A stretch of DNA of 64,000 bases from Verrucomicrobiota bacterium (lineage in GTDB: Bacteria > Verrucomicrobiota > Verrucomicrobiae > Opitutales > CG1-02-43-26), in NCBI GenBank assembly GCA_013289195.1, contig JABDAI010000001.1, positions 35,040 to 99,039 on the forward strand, given 5' to 3'. Numbering within the stretch: the first letter of the stretch is position 1; every line of letters starts with the position of its first letter. The notes below the pieces were generated by a model, which was given only the letters and a program-made list of their open reading frames with translations, did no database searches and was not told the origin of the DNA. Both the position numbers and the translations under genes were made by a program. Below are positions 47,538 through 56,709 of this stretch, one piece after another.

Positions 47538-48113
47538 CTACTTAACTGATTTGCTGCCTTCAGCCATGACTCCTAATTCCCACCAAAAGTGTTCTAACTG
47601 ATTTGTGGTTTTAGAAGTAAGTGCAATGGTTCCAGCGTCCCCAATAGATGCCGCCATCCTGAATATGCCGCGCGCCAAGTTACTTACCGTTACGTAGTCT
47701 TTTACAAGTTCGGCTACGGTGTCTTTAGGATCGGTCAAAACGGACTTAGCATCCTGGACTTTGGACATTTCCTGTATATCGGCGACTGTTGTATTGGCCA
47801 TAACGCCTAGGGACCGAACTCGTTCTGAAATCTCATAAGAAGCTTCTTGCAAAAACTTGATGGTCAAGTTGTAGAAGTTATGAAACTCATAGAAATCTGC
47901 ACTGACAATATTCGCCGTAAAACCGCGAGTTTTGATACATAAGGCGTCGACTGTTGCCTGTAAGATTTTTAACTGTTTGGCGATTTCGGTTGTATCTTCT
48001 TTGGCAAGTGGAGCCATGAATTTCTTTTCGTAGTCGGGTTGAAACGAGTATGCATTGCTGCAAACCATCGCAGCTCCAATAGTCATTAATGATGTAAGTA
48101 ATAATTTGTTCAT
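47538..48113 (-). CDS. Exported Dps/ferritin-like protein with incomplete ferroxidase site
   Basis: I start at ATG 48113, which gives a clean signal peptide (MNKLLLTSLMTIGAAMVCSNAYS shortened: hydrophobic 4-18, cleavage near 23), rather than the longer ATG at 48152. The mature 168 residues resemble Dps: a helix with SADFYEFHNFY, ISERVRSLGV, DTVAELVKDYVTV and GTIALTSKTTNQLEHFWWEL. Against E. coli Dps ligands H51, H63, D78 and E82 the residues here are T66, H78, Y93 and E97. Two of the four are lost, so iron oxidation is doubtful. Dps is normally cytoplasmic and export is unusual. A stem-loop follows the gene. Confidence 0.7.
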   Translation of the reverse strand: MNKLLLTSLMTIGAAMVCSNAYSFQPDYEKKFMAPLAKEDTTEIAKQLKILQATVDALCIKTRGFTANIVSADFYEFHNFYNLTIKFLQEASYEISERVRSLGVMANTTVADIQEMSKVQDAKSVLTDPKDTVAELVKDYVTVSNLARGIFRMAASIGDAGTIALTSKTTNQLEHFWWELGVMAEGSKSVK

Positions 48114-48389
48114 TTTTGTGGGGAGGGTATTGAGAAGAAATTGAAAAACCATTTTTCAATTTCTAAAATAACTTAACCAATTTTAAATCTAGATTGCAAT
48201 ATTTTTTTAAGTTCAAAAGTATATTTTTTTGGTTCATATTACACAATACCCTCTATATTCAAAAAATGGATAACATAACCACTAAAAAAATTTCATAGGT
48301 GCCAACTGGTTTTAACAAACATGAAGGGGTTTATAATAATAAAATCCATAATGAATGCTAAGTCAGAGAGTGAAATGAGGTTGTGAAAT

Positions 48390-48605
48390 TTATTTAAGCG
48401 CAATATCCTTATAAAGAATAAGGTTAATAGATTTAGGAGACGGACGTGTAGAAGGATTTGGAAAATGCTTTTCAATGGCGGTACTGATATTATCTGAAAG
48501 CATTTGCAGGGTTTCGCCTTCTAGGTATATTCGATGAGCATGACATGCAGCTGCATAGCAACCTGTCTGGGATTGTATAACTTCAAATTCAATTGGTTCT
48601 AACAT
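48390..48605 (-). CDS. HicB-like small protein
   Basis: This 71-residue protein has the pattern of the HicB/DUF1902 partial RNase H fold: FEVIQSQTGCYAAACHAHRI, YLEGETLQMLSDNISTAIE and a C-terminal strand INLILYKDI. HicB antitoxins usually pair with a HicA toxin, but no hicA lies next to it. It lacks the added DNA-binding domain of full-length HicB. The two proteins at 22666-26311 have a HicA-like domain, though a link is only speculative. Confidence 0.6.
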   Translation of the reverse strand: MLEPIEFEVIQSQTGCYAAACHAHRIYLEGETLQMLSDNISTAIEKHFPNPSTRPSPKSINLILYKDIALK

Positions 48606-48727
48606 AGTCTCTAAGAATTATCATAATGCAATTTTAAAAAATGTCAACTGTTAATTTTTTTCTTCATATAATTGACTTTAATTTTTATATATTCATCATT
48701 AATTTTTGTAAGATTAGTATACTTAAA

Positions 48728-49831
48728 TTATTGATCCAAAACACATTTTATTTCTTCTAAGGAAGTTTGGCCTTTATTAACGAAATCGATTCCAGCTTCT
48801 TCGAGAGTCGTCATTCCTTCTGACTGGGCTTGCGTCTGTAAAGTATATAAAGAAGCATTTTGTGAAATCAGTTGTCTTAATGCGGAGGTTATGGGCATAA
48901 ATTCAAATATACCAGTCCTTCCTAAAAAACCGGTATGATTGCAAGCCGAACACGTTTTGCCTTGGCATATATTGCAAAATTTACGAATGAGGCGTTGTGC
49001 CAATATTCCTTGGATTGAACTCGCAAGCAATGAAGGAGTTAATCCAAGATCGATCAACCGAATAATTGCTGAAGTAGCGTTACTTGTATGAAGGGTGGTG
49101 AAGACAAGGTGGCCTGTCAAACCTGCTTGAATGGCAATTTGAGCTGTTTCTAAGTCGCGGATTTCTCCGACCATAATGACGTCGGGGTCATGTCTCAGAA
49201 ATGCTCGAAGAACCTTGGAAAAAGACAGTCCAATGGCATGATTGACTGAAATTTGCGAAATACCGGGAATGATGTATTCTACGGGATCTTCCACTGTGAG
49301 GTATTTTTTTGTAGGGGTGTAAATATCTTGTAAAAGACTGTAAAGCGTAGTGGTTTTTCCGGAACCAGTTGGTCCAGTTACAATAACCATGCCATGAGGT
49401 CTTTTGGCTAGTTTGCGAATGTTCTCAGTTAACATAGGTTCCATGCCTAATTGATTGAAATTCAAATTCAATGACTTAGAATTAAGAATTCTTAGTACAA
49501 GTGTTTCTGAAAATTTCGCAGGGATAGTGGAAACTCTAAAGTTTAAAAGTTTATCATTTATTTCAAGGGAAATCCTTCCATCTTGGGGTTTATTGCATTC
49601 AGCGACGTTGAGATTGGCAATCGATTTAATATGTGCGAGTATCCTATTGGATAAGGTTATTGGCATAGAAGGAAGGTTATAAAAAATTCCATATTTTCGG
49701 TAACGAATTTTTAATTCATCAAAAGTAGGTTCAAAATGAATATCTGATGCATTGGCTTCGCTACAATGTTGCAAAGTTTGTCTAACGAAATCTGCAATAG
49801 AGCTTTTGTTAAGGACCGAGGCGTTTTGCAT
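48728..49831 (-). CDS. GspE/PilB-type secretion or pilus ATPase, N-terminally short
   Basis: The 367 residues cover the N2 and C-terminal domains of type II secretion/type IV pilus assembly ATPases: ASDIHFEP, LRILN, Walker A GPTGSGKTTTLYS (K about 158), VEDPVEY (Asp box), RHDPDVIMVGEIRD (Walker B), TTLHTSNA (His box), and a CNICQGKTCSACN zinc knuckle. The usual N1 domain of about 150-200 residues is absent, as in shorter PilB/PilT-like proteins. No pilin, GspF or secretin gene is nearby. It overlaps the upstream M14 gene by 23 bases. A DNA-uptake role together with ComM is possible. Confidence 0.88.
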   Translation of the reverse strand: MQNASVLNKSSIADFVRQTLQHCSEANASDIHFEPTFDELKIRYRKYGIFYNLPSMPITLSNRILAHIKSIANLNVAECNKPQDGRISLEINDKLLNFRVSTIPAKFSETLVLRILNSKSLNLNFNQLGMEPMLTENIRKLAKRPHGMVIVTGPTGSGKTTTLYSLLQDIYTPTKKYLTVEDPVEYIIPGISQISVNHAIGLSFSKVLRAFLRHDPDVIMVGEIRDLETAQIAIQAGLTGHLVFTTLHTSNATSAIIRLIDLGLTPSLLASSIQGILAQRLIRKFCNICQGKTCSACNHTGFLGRTGIFEFMPITSALRQLISQNASLYTLQTQAQSEGMTTLEEAGIDFVNKGQTSLEEIKCVLDQ

Positions 49832-50615
49832 TATTTTGGTTATTTTGCTTATTATTTAAAAAACTCTTAATACTGGCCTTGATAGCTTCGCAGTGGATTA
49901 AGCTCCGCTCATCTATAGATTGTTCGGAAGGCGTTTCAAAGGTGAAGTGAAAATGAGGGGTTTTTTGCCGATTAATTAAAAAGAAAGCTTCAGGCCAATC
50001 GTCTCTTTTGTTAATAATATTTTGAAATTCTTCGTTTGTGTGTTTGATAAAACCGTCACTGGCAGGTAGACCTTCGATTTCAGTTGCTAGATTTAGAGAT
50101 GAAACTTTCGATACAGCTTGGACGATATCATCGAGAATTTTCATATGTTTCAATGGTAAAATAGAATAGGCATAGAATCCTGGTGTTTCCCAATCTTCAT
50201 GGAGACACAAGGAGAGGTCAAAGACAGTATTTTGATATTTTTCAAACCATTTTAGGTGAGCAGCTACTTCTTTTGTTTGAGGTGTTTTATAGTCGCGGTT
50301 TAAATCAAAACCTTCTTTATTTTCTCGTGTACCTTGTTCTAAACCAGTAGGATTTAATATGGGAATAATGATCCAATTTATTGCATCATTAAAATAAACT
50401 TCTTCAAGGAGCTTCAGTATAGCAAAAGATCCTGCAGGTTCATCGCCATGGATTCCTCCAGATATATATATTGTAGGAGCATGAGGGTGGGGGGATTTTT
50501 TTATGAAGGCAACGATATCGACGGGCTTAGTTTTATAGATATTTTCTATTAAAAAATGATTTTTTGTAGCTTGTTCAAGAAGCTTTTGATGAAGCGAGTG
50601 CAGAGGGCTTTCCAT
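49809..50615 (-). CDS. M14-family zinc carboxypeptidase / AstE-AspA-like hydrolase
   Basis: This 268-residue protein has the zinc site of the M14 group: SGGIHGDEPAG (HxxE), LNPTGLEQGTRENKEGFDLNRDY (substrate-binding Asn-Arg), LCLHEDWE (third zinc His) and a late TFETPSEQSIDERS (catalytic Glu). It has no signal peptide and is presumably cytoplasmic. Candidates are removal of an acyl-amino acid or a murein peptide residue such as with MpaA, but the substrate cannot be read. Its 3' end overlaps the PilB-like gene by 23 bases. Confidence 0.8.
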   Translation of the reverse strand: MESPLHSLHQKLLEQATKNHFLIENIYKTKPVDIVAFIKKSPHPHAPTIYISGGIHGDEPAGSFAILKLLEEVYFNDAINWIIIPILNPTGLEQGTRENKEGFDLNRDYKTPQTKEVAAHLKWFEKYQNTVFDLSLCLHEDWETPGFYAYSILPLKHMKILDDIVQAVSKVSSLNLATEIEGLPASDGFIKHTNEEFQNIINKRDDWPEAFFLINRQKTPHFHFTFETPSEQSIDERSLIHCEAIKASIKSFLNNKQNNQNNAKRLGP

Positions 50616-50693
50616 GGTTTAGCGGCTTGATAGGGTTCATTTATTTTTATATTTACTAAAAGGCAAAAAAGCACCTCTTTTTATGCGCTATGT

Positions 50694-50732
50694 AATAAAA
50701 AAACAATCCTATTATTTAGAATAGGATTGTTT
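50694..50732 (-). terminator. Rho-independent terminator of the ankyrin gene
   Basis: AAACAATCCTATT, loop ATTTAG and its exact complement form a 13-bp stem. On the minus strand the stem is followed by a run of T (the plus-strand A-run at 50697-50703). It lies 24 bases after the stop of the ankyrin gene. Confidence 0.85.
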
Positions 50733-50755
50733 GTGTTCATTTTTTAAAAAACTTT

Positions 50756-51271
50756 TTATTTATTATCCCAGAGGTTTTCTTTGCATTTCCCTGATTTCAC
50801 GCATTCCTTAAAATCACGAGACAATAATTCTATAATTGCTGGTTGATCAGTCATCATTGCTTCTTTTAAAGCTTCGAATTTATTGGCTGATGAATCCGCG
50901 TTTTGGTTTAAAAGCATCCTGACTATCACTGTATTACGATTTTTAACGGCTTCTAGTAAAGGTGTAGAACGATTAGGCATGAAATCATTTGGACTTGCAC
51001 CATATCCCAAAAGGATTTCCGCGATATTGGTGTTGTTAGCTTTAGCTGCTTCCCACAATAATTGTGATTCACGAAATCTAGCTAAATCTGGATTGTCTCG
51101 TACATAGGAATTAAAATCATCAACTCTATCTTCCTCTATTGCTTTCAATGCTTTTTGAAACATTTCTTGTGTTGCTTCAAATGGACAAGACTCACCATCT
51201 CTTGCAGAACTTACAGTCGCTGTGACTAAACTTGCAAGAAATAATATTATAGAAACTTTTAATTTATTCAT
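50756..51271 (-). CDS. Small exported ankyrin-repeat protein
   Basis: This 171-residue protein has a signal peptide (KVSIILFLASLVTATVSSA) and about three ankyrin repeats in the mature part (SQLLWEAAKANNTNIAEILL, STPLLEAVKNRNTVIVRMLL, and a degenerate third). Two Cys pairs near the ends (ESCPF and KECVKSGKC) could form disulphides after export. Ankyrin repeats bind proteins. No catalytic domain is present. A terminator follows. Confidence 0.8.
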   Translation of the reverse strand: MNKLKVSIILFLASLVTATVSSARDGESCPFEATQEMFQKALKAIEEDRVDDFNSYVRDNPDLARFRESQLLWEAAKANNTNIAEILLGYGASPNDFMPNRSTPLLEAVKNRNTVIVRMLLNQNADSSANKFEALKEAMMTDQPAIIELLSRDFKECVKSGKCKENLWDNK

Positions 51272-51450
51272 AATGTTAATTGTTAATTGTTATTTGTTGA
51301 ATGTTGGATTAAATACAACATAATTTAGAGTAATTCACTTCTTTTAGAAAAGCAAAAAAAAAGCATTTTTTTTTTAATAAAACCTTGTACTATTGACTTT
51401 GGCTGCAAGATAATAATAATGGCATCAATAATTTTAATTCATTTTGCACT

Positions 51451-52767
51451 ATGTCTAAAGTACGCGTCAGGTTTGCACCGAGTCCTACGGGGTTTTTTCA
51501 TATTGGGAGTGCCCGCACGGCTCTCTTTAATTGGCTCTATGCTCGTCATACTGGAGGGACTTTTGTTTTACGAATCGAAGATACGGATTTAGCTCGCAAC
51601 ACCCCAGAATCTCTAGAATGTCTGATGCATGGCATGAAGTGGTTGGGACTTAACTGGGATGAAGGGCCAGAAGTAGGGGGGCCCTATGGTCCTTATTTTC
51701 AGAGTCAGCGTGGAGATATTTATAAGGAATATTTAGATAAAGTTCTTGCCTCTGGCCATGCGTATGAAAAAGAGGGTGCTATTTGGCTTAAAGTTTCACC
51801 TGAACCGCAGGTAATCAATGATGCTATTCGAGGTAGAATAGAGCGTCGTGAGGATAAAGACTTTGTGATTGCTCGGTCGAATGGCCTGCCTGTCTTTCAT
51901 TTTGTTAACGTGGTTGATGACATTGCAATGGAAATAACACATGTTATTCGGGGGGAGGACCATATTTCTAATACGAGTAAGCACATAGAAATTTTTAGAG
52001 CCTTTGATATTGAACCTCCTGTTTATGCGCATATTCCGCTTATTCTAAAATCTACTGGGCCAGGAAAAATGTCCAAGCGCGATCAAGGTTCTTTAGTGGA
52101 AGAATATGAGCGCCGTCATTTTTTGCCAGAAGCTTTGCGTAATTATCTTTGCCTACTAGGGTGGTCTCCAAAAGATGATAGGGAAATTCTTCCCATAGAA
52201 GAGATTATAGAACTTTTTGATTTGTCGGGCATTAATAAAGCCAATGCTCGGTTTGATGAAAAGAAGTTGGATCATATCAATGCTGAGTATATTCGCAAAC
52301 TTTCAATTGACGATTTAGCTTCATTGGCTCGTCCTCTTCTTATTGAAGCGGGTCTTCTTACTGAAAAGGATGGCGATGATTATTTGAAAGAAGTACTGAC
52401 TATTTCACAAGAAAAGATGCGGTCTATCGAAAATCTACCTGAGTTTTTGGGATATTTTTTTAAAGACGATTACTCAATCAATGAAGCTGCCATGGAGAAA
52501 ATTCTGAAGCAGGGTAAGCCTCAAAGACGTTTGCAGGAAATTCTTCATGCATTAGGAGACCAGGAAGATTTTTCTGAAAGTGCTTTAGAAGCCATGGTTA
52601 AAGACCTTTGTGCTCAAAATAATGTAAGTCCTAAAGACTATATTATGCCTACGCGGTTAGCCGTTTCTGGACAAGATGTAGGGCCTGCCTTTTATAGTTT
52701 ATTGAGAGTTTTAGGTAAAGAAAAAGTTTTAGCTCGCGTTGCACGCTTTATTGCGTTATGTGAATAA
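51451..52767 (+). CDS. gltX: Glutamyl-tRNA synthetase
   Basis: This 438-residue class I synthetase begins [20 protein letters not shown] (HIGH-type motif HIGS), contains [25 protein letters not shown] and KMSKRDQG (KMSKS-type, K about 205), and ends in the helical anticodon-binding domain. It attaches glutamate to tRNA-Glu and, in bacteria lacking GlnRS, also to tRNA-Gln. At 438 residues it is slightly shorter than E. coli GltX (471). The add-like gene follows by 15 bases. Confidence 0.95.
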   Translation: MSKVRVRFAPSPTGFFHIGSARTALFNWLYARHTGGTFVLRIEDTDLARNTPESLECLMHGMKWLGLNWDEGPEVGGPYGPYFQSQRGDIYKEYLDKVLASGHAYEKEGAIWLKVSPEPQVINDAIRGRIERREDKDFVIARSNGLPVFHFVNVVDDIAMEITHVIRGEDHISNTSKHIEIFRAFDIEPPVYAHIPLILKSTGPGKMSKRDQGSLVEEYERRHFLPEALRNYLCLLGWSPKDDREILPIEEIIELFDLSGINKANARFDEKKLDHINAEYIRKLSIDDLASLARPLLIEAGLLTEKDGDDYLKEVLTISQEKMRSIENLPEFLGYFFKDDYSINEAAMEKILKQGKPQRRLQEILHALGDQEDFSESALEAMVKDLCAQNNVSPKDYIMPTRLAVSGQDVGPAFYSLLRVLGKEKVLARVARFIALCE

Positions 52768-52782
52768 GGCATCAAATAATAT

Positions 52783-53811
52783 ATGATAGATTTGCACACA
52801 CATCTAGGAGGAGCAGTCCCAGCATCGGTTTTATGGGAGATTCTCTGTGATAGCGGTTTGCAAACAGAATTTCAAACTTTTGACCAACTTCAAGAATTTT
52901 TAACTGTTAATCCTGGAGATATTTCTACCCTTGATGATTTTCTCGATCTATACTTTCACGCAACTGAGCTTATTCAATCTTCTCCTCATGCAGCGACGAC
53001 TGCGGCTTATCAAGCTGTAGCTAAGGCCTATAGACGAGCAAAGATCACAGGGATGGAGGTACGGTATAATCCATTAAAAAGACTTCGTAAAGGGTTACAT
53101 TCTTTAGATGCTATTATTTTAGCTACGATACAAGGTTTGCAGCGTGCTTCTATGCATTATCAAGTGCGTACAGGAATTCTTTTTTCCATGGGGAAGGAAC
53201 TTGATTTGGAAGAGAATTGGAAAATTGTCAAAGCTGCACTGCGTTTTCACGGTCATGGAGTGCTTCATGGAGCTTATGGCATTGTAGGAATCGATATGGC
53301 AGGTCCTGAGTCTTTGCAAAAGGATCTTGACGTTGAATGGCTTAAGGAAATTTCGAAAATGGTTGCAGAAGCCCGAAAGGCGAATTTTGGGGTAACATGG
53401 CACGTTGGGGAAACAGCCTTTTCGGGCCCTCAAGGGATGGAAAACGTTTTAAATATTATTCAGCCAGATCGTATTGGCCATGGAATAGAAATTCGCAATG
53501 CCCAGGGAAAGCAAAAAGACCGTATCTGTGGCATTCTTCGGGAAAGACGTATTTGCCTAGAATTATGTCCTTCAGTCAATATAGTCACTCGATCGCTCAA
53601 TAGTTATGCAGAAATGGCTGATATTATTCGTTTTTTGGATAGAGAAAACATTCCATTTTGTATAAATACGGATAATCCTTATCTAATTCACACAAATCTT
53701 AAACGCGAATATGAACTCATGGATAGAGAACTGGGATCTGATTTTGCGCTCATTGAAAAAGCGCATAAATTTTTTGAAGAAGCTACTTTTTTAAATTCTC
53801 GAGAAAAGTAA
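52783..53811 (+). CDS. Adenosine deaminase-family metal-dependent purine deaminase, variant active site
   Basis: This 342-residue amidohydrolase has the ADA plan: LHTHLGG (zinc His5, His7), TWHVGETA (zinc His and catalytic Glu region), DRIGHGIEI, CLELCPSVN and CINTDNP (zinc Asp). Two substrate-contact positions differ from classic ADA: HxHLDG is HTHLGG and NTDDP is NTDNP. The substrate may therefore not be adenosine. Adenine, AMP or aminodeoxyfutalosine (menaquinone pathway) are alternatives. It is likely cotranscribed with gltX. Confidence 0.82.
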   Translation: MIDLHTHLGGAVPASVLWEILCDSGLQTEFQTFDQLQEFLTVNPGDISTLDDFLDLYFHATELIQSSPHAATTAAYQAVAKAYRRAKITGMEVRYNPLKRLRKGLHSLDAIILATIQGLQRASMHYQVRTGILFSMGKELDLEENWKIVKAALRFHGHGVLHGAYGIVGIDMAGPESLQKDLDVEWLKEISKMVAEARKANFGVTWHVGETAFSGPQGMENVLNIIQPDRIGHGIEIRNAQGKQKDRICGILRERRICLELCPSVNIVTRSLNSYAEMADIIRFLDRENIPFCINTDNPYLIHTNLKREYELMDRELGSDFALIEKAHKFFEEATFLNSREK

Positions 53812-53832
53812 GATTTTTTGTAAGAATCTATT

Positions 53833-53856
53833 TAATGCAGGTTAGAAGCTGCATTA
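53833..53856. terminator. Stem-loop between convergent genes
   Basis: TAATGCAG, an 8-base loop and CTGCATTA form an 8-bp stem followed by GGTTTT on the + side. It lies between the stop of the deaminase gene (+) and that of the next gene (-), and could serve both. Confidence 0.6.
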
Positions 53857-53860
53857 GGTT

Positions 53861-54520
53861 TTAACTAGAGCCAGCGTCATTATTAAAACGTAATCTTTCA
53901 AATTCGAAAAGTTCACTTTTCATCCAGGAGATCGCTACTTCAACTGAATTTAAATATTCGTCTACAAGGGGTATTATTTTATAAATGCATTGTGGTTCTT
54001 GAGGAGCTTTAGTAAATAGAGCTGTTACTTGTTGTTCAAATTCGTGAATATGATTTTTTTGTTCAATGAAAGGAATTTTTATTAACGTTGGATTAATTTC
54101 CTGCCAAAAGCCAGTTTTCTCGCGTGCAAAATTTAGCTGCTGCCAAAATCTGACTTTCATGTGTATAAAGAGCTTGTGACATACAAATAGCACAGTATGG
54201 TTTTCAATATTATGTAAGTAAAGTGTTTTATTACCAGTTATTTTATCATAATGACAGGCTTCGTAATATCTTAGATTAACATTTGCATAAATACTATTAG
54301 TAATTTTTCGGAGAGATTTTTCATCTTTAAAACTATTATCTTTCTGGGGATCGCAAAATATATATTTTCTAAAGGATTCAGAATCAAACCCTTGCGAGAT
54401 TCCATAATTAAGTAGTGTTTTATAATCAAAAAATTCTAATTTTTTCTTTACTGATTTTGCTGGCACTGAATTATTTGAATTTACTGGAGAATCTTTGGTT
54501 TTTTTACTTTCGATCATCAT
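53861..54520 (-). CDS. Hypothetical protein
   Basis: This 219-residue protein has no recognised family. It is rich in Phe, Tyr, Lys and Asn, with a disordered N-terminus (about 25 residues) and a mainly helical C-terminal half (FEQQVTALFTKAPQEP, VEVAISWMKSELFEF). There is no signal peptide or membrane segment. It stands alone, between a stem-loop and a long A/T-rich spacer. Confidence 0.5.
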   Translation of the reverse strand: MMIESKKTKDSPVNSNNSVPAKSVKKKLEFFDYKTLLNYGISQGFDSESFRKYIFCDPQKDNSFKDEKSLRKITNSIYANVNLRYYEACHYDKITGNKTLYLHNIENHTVLFVCHKLFIHMKVRFWQQLNFAREKTGFWQEINPTLIKIPFIEQKNHIHEFEQQVTALFTKAPQEPQCIYKIIPLVDEYLNSVEVAISWMKSELFEFERLRFNNDAGSS

Positions 54521-54874
54521 TTTTTGCTATTATTAAAGTGAAAATATCTTTTTTTATTTAAACATAATGAATATTTGTATATGTATTGTCAATGTTTTTT
54601 TAATAAAATAATTTTAAATTTATTCTTTTTTATTAAAAATTTTAAATTAATATAATTTAACAATAATTTATTTTTATTATAGTTTTGTTTTAAAGAAGGA
54701 TTTTTTGATAAATTCAAAATTTGTCTTTGCCTTATCCTCGATAAATAAAAAATATTGTTTAATAAAGATTAGCCAAGAGTATTTTGGGCATATAAACATC
54801 TTTGTTTGCAAAAAGAAAAAACGTTGCTTCTGGAAATTTTATTTTGTAGTTTTGTTTTTAAATTTTACCTTTTT
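54521..54874. other. A/T-rich divergent intergenic region
   Basis: This is 354 bases of very A/T-rich DNA between a hypothetical gene (-) and pckG (+). It should hold both promoters. An in-frame extension of pckG back to 54806 exists but has hydrophobic codons and no family support. I see no repeat or RNA. Confidence 0.4.
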
Positions 54875-56677
54875 ATGAAACTAAACACGAAGCCGAAGAC
54901 TAATCATCAAGCTCTTTTAAAGTGGGTGGATAAAATGACTACCATGTGTAAGCCGGATAATGTTCATTGGTGCGATGGTTCTCAGGAAGAAGCTGATGCC
55001 CTTTTTGAAATGATGGTTAAGCGAGGGGCTTGTATTAAGCTCAATGAAAAAATACGTCCCAATAGTTATCTTTTTTGCTCTGATCCACGGGATGTTGCGC
55101 GGGTTGAAAGTCGTACATTTATTTGTAGCCATTCGAAAGATGATGCGGGGCCAACGAATAATTGGTTTCCTCCTCGGGAAATGCGTCGGAAAATGAAAGA
55201 TTTGTTTGAGGGATGTATGCGTGGGCGAACCATGTATGTTATTCCTTTTTGTATGGGACCTTTGGGTTCGCCAATTTCGCAGATTGGGGTTGAGATTTCG
55301 GATTCGCCTTATGTAGTTGTGAATATGCGCATTATGTCGCGGATGGGTGACAAAGTCTTGGAAGAATTGGGGGAACGCAATTTTTTTGTTCCCTGTTTGC
55401 ATTCTGTGGGATGTCCTCTGGAGCCGGGGCAAGAAGACGTCAAATGGCCTTGTAATCCGGATAAAACTTATATCGTTCATTTTCCGGAAGAGCGCACTAT
55501 AGTTTCCTTTGGAAGTGGATATGGAGGGAATGCACTTTTAGGGAAGAAGTGTCTGGCACTGCGTATCGCTTCGAATATGGCGCGTGATGAAGGATGGCTT
55601 GCAGAACATATGTTAATTTTAGGGGTAGAGTCACCTGATGGGGAAAAGACTTATGTTACGGCTGCATTTCCGAGTGCTTGTGGTAAGACTAATTTTGCGA
55701 TGTTAATTCCTCCCAAGGAAATGGAGGGGTGGAAGGTAACAACAGTGGGGGATGATATTGCATGGATAAAGCCTGATCATGAAGGGCGTCTTCGGGCTAT
55801 TAATCCGGAGAATGGGTTTTTTGGTGTAGCTCCTGGTACTTCTTATAAAACGAATCCCAATGCTATGGAATCTTTTCGTAAGGATTCTATTTTCACAAAT
55901 GTGGCCCTTACTGACGATGGAGATATTTGGTGGGAGGGTATGACTGATACACCGCCAGCACATCTCATCGATTGGCTAGGAAATGATTGGACGCCCGATT
56001 GTGGACGTCCTGCTGCGCATCCTAATTCTCGCTTTACTGCACCGCTTCTCAATTGTCCCTGTATTGACCCCGAATTTGAAAATCCAAAAGGTGTTCTGGT
56101 TCAAGCATTTATATTTGGTGGACGACGAATGAAAGATATACCACTAGTCTATCAAGCGTTCAGTTGGACGCATGGAGTCTATCTTGGGGCAACATTAAGT
56201 TCCGAACAGACAGCGGCAGCTGAAGGCCAAGTCGGTACGCTACGAAATGATCCTATGGCAATGTTACCATTCTGTGGATACCATATGGGAGATTATTTTC
56301 GGCATTATATAAAAATGGCTAAAAATGTTAAAGAGACTCCGCGGGTATTTTCAGTGAATTGGTTTCGCCGAGACGACGATGGCAAATACCTCTGGCCTGG
56401 ATTTAGCCAAAACATGCGAGTATTGCGTTGGATAGTAGAACGAGCAAGAGGCAAAGCATTTGCAAAAGAAACGCCATTAGGGTGGGTTCCTCGTTTTAAT
56501 GACATAGACTGGCGAGGTCTAGATTATAAAAAAGAAGAGTGGGACAAACTCATGCACCTAGACCGCGAAGCTCTAAAAATGCAAACCCTACAACATGAAC
56601 AGCTTTTCCTAAAGCTCTTCGACCACCTGCCGAAGGAAATGATTTTTGAGAGGGAATTGTTGGTTTGTCGTTTGTGA
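54875..56677 (+). CDS. pckG: Phosphoenolpyruvate carboxykinase (GTP)
   Basis: The 600 residues from ATG 54875 ([10 protein letters not shown]) match GTP-type PEPCK: PMGPLGSP-like [19 protein letters not shown]-type substrate segment, [30 protein letters not shown] (P-loop with active-site C269), GDDIAWI (Mn ligand), [21 protein letters not shown], and [10 protein letters not shown] near the C-terminus. It interconverts oxaloacetate + GTP and PEP + CO2 + GDP, linking the TCA cycle to sugar synthesis. The start chosen drops a 23-residue extension from a TTG. Chlamydiae also use this type. Confidence 0.95.
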   Translation: MKLNTKPKTNHQALLKWVDKMTTMCKPDNVHWCDGSQEEADALFEMMVKRGACIKLNEKIRPNSYLFCSDPRDVARVESRTFICSHSKDDAGPTNNWFPPREMRRKMKDLFEGCMRGRTMYVIPFCMGPLGSPISQIGVEISDSPYVVVNMRIMSRMGDKVLEELGERNFFVPCLHSVGCPLEPGQEDVKWPCNPDKTYIVHFPEERTIVSFGSGYGGNALLGKKCLALRIASNMARDEGWLAEHMLILGVESPDGEKTYVTAAFPSACGKTNFAMLIPPKEMEGWKVTTVGDDIAWIKPDHEGRLRAINPENGFFGVAPGTSYKTNPNAMESFRKDSIFTNVALTDDGDIWWEGMTDTPPAHLIDWLGNDWTPDCGRPAAHPNSRFTAPLLNCPCIDPEFENPKGVLVQAFIFGGRRMKDIPLVYQAFSWTHGVYLGATLSSEQTAAAEGQVGTLRNDPMAMLPFCGYHMGDYFRHYIKMAKNVKETPRVFSVNWFRRDDDGKYLWPGFSQNMRVLRWIVERARGKAFAKETPLGWVPRFNDIDWRGLDYKKEEWDKLMHLDREALKMQTLQHEQLFLKLFDHLPKEMIFERELLVCRL

Positions 56678-56709
56678 GGGCTAAATTTTTCTAAAAGGTT
56701 TTTCAAATT

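Noticed and set aside
47887..48159. 90-codon - frame
   Set aside because: Shadow of the Dps-like gene in another frame.
48293..48475. 60-codon - frame
   Set aside because: Overlaps the HicB-like gene and lacks a recognisable domain.
54806..54874. N-terminal extension of pckG from TTG
   Set aside because: GTP-PEPCK proteins begin near MKLNTKPK; the extension is hydrophobic and in A/T-rich DNA.
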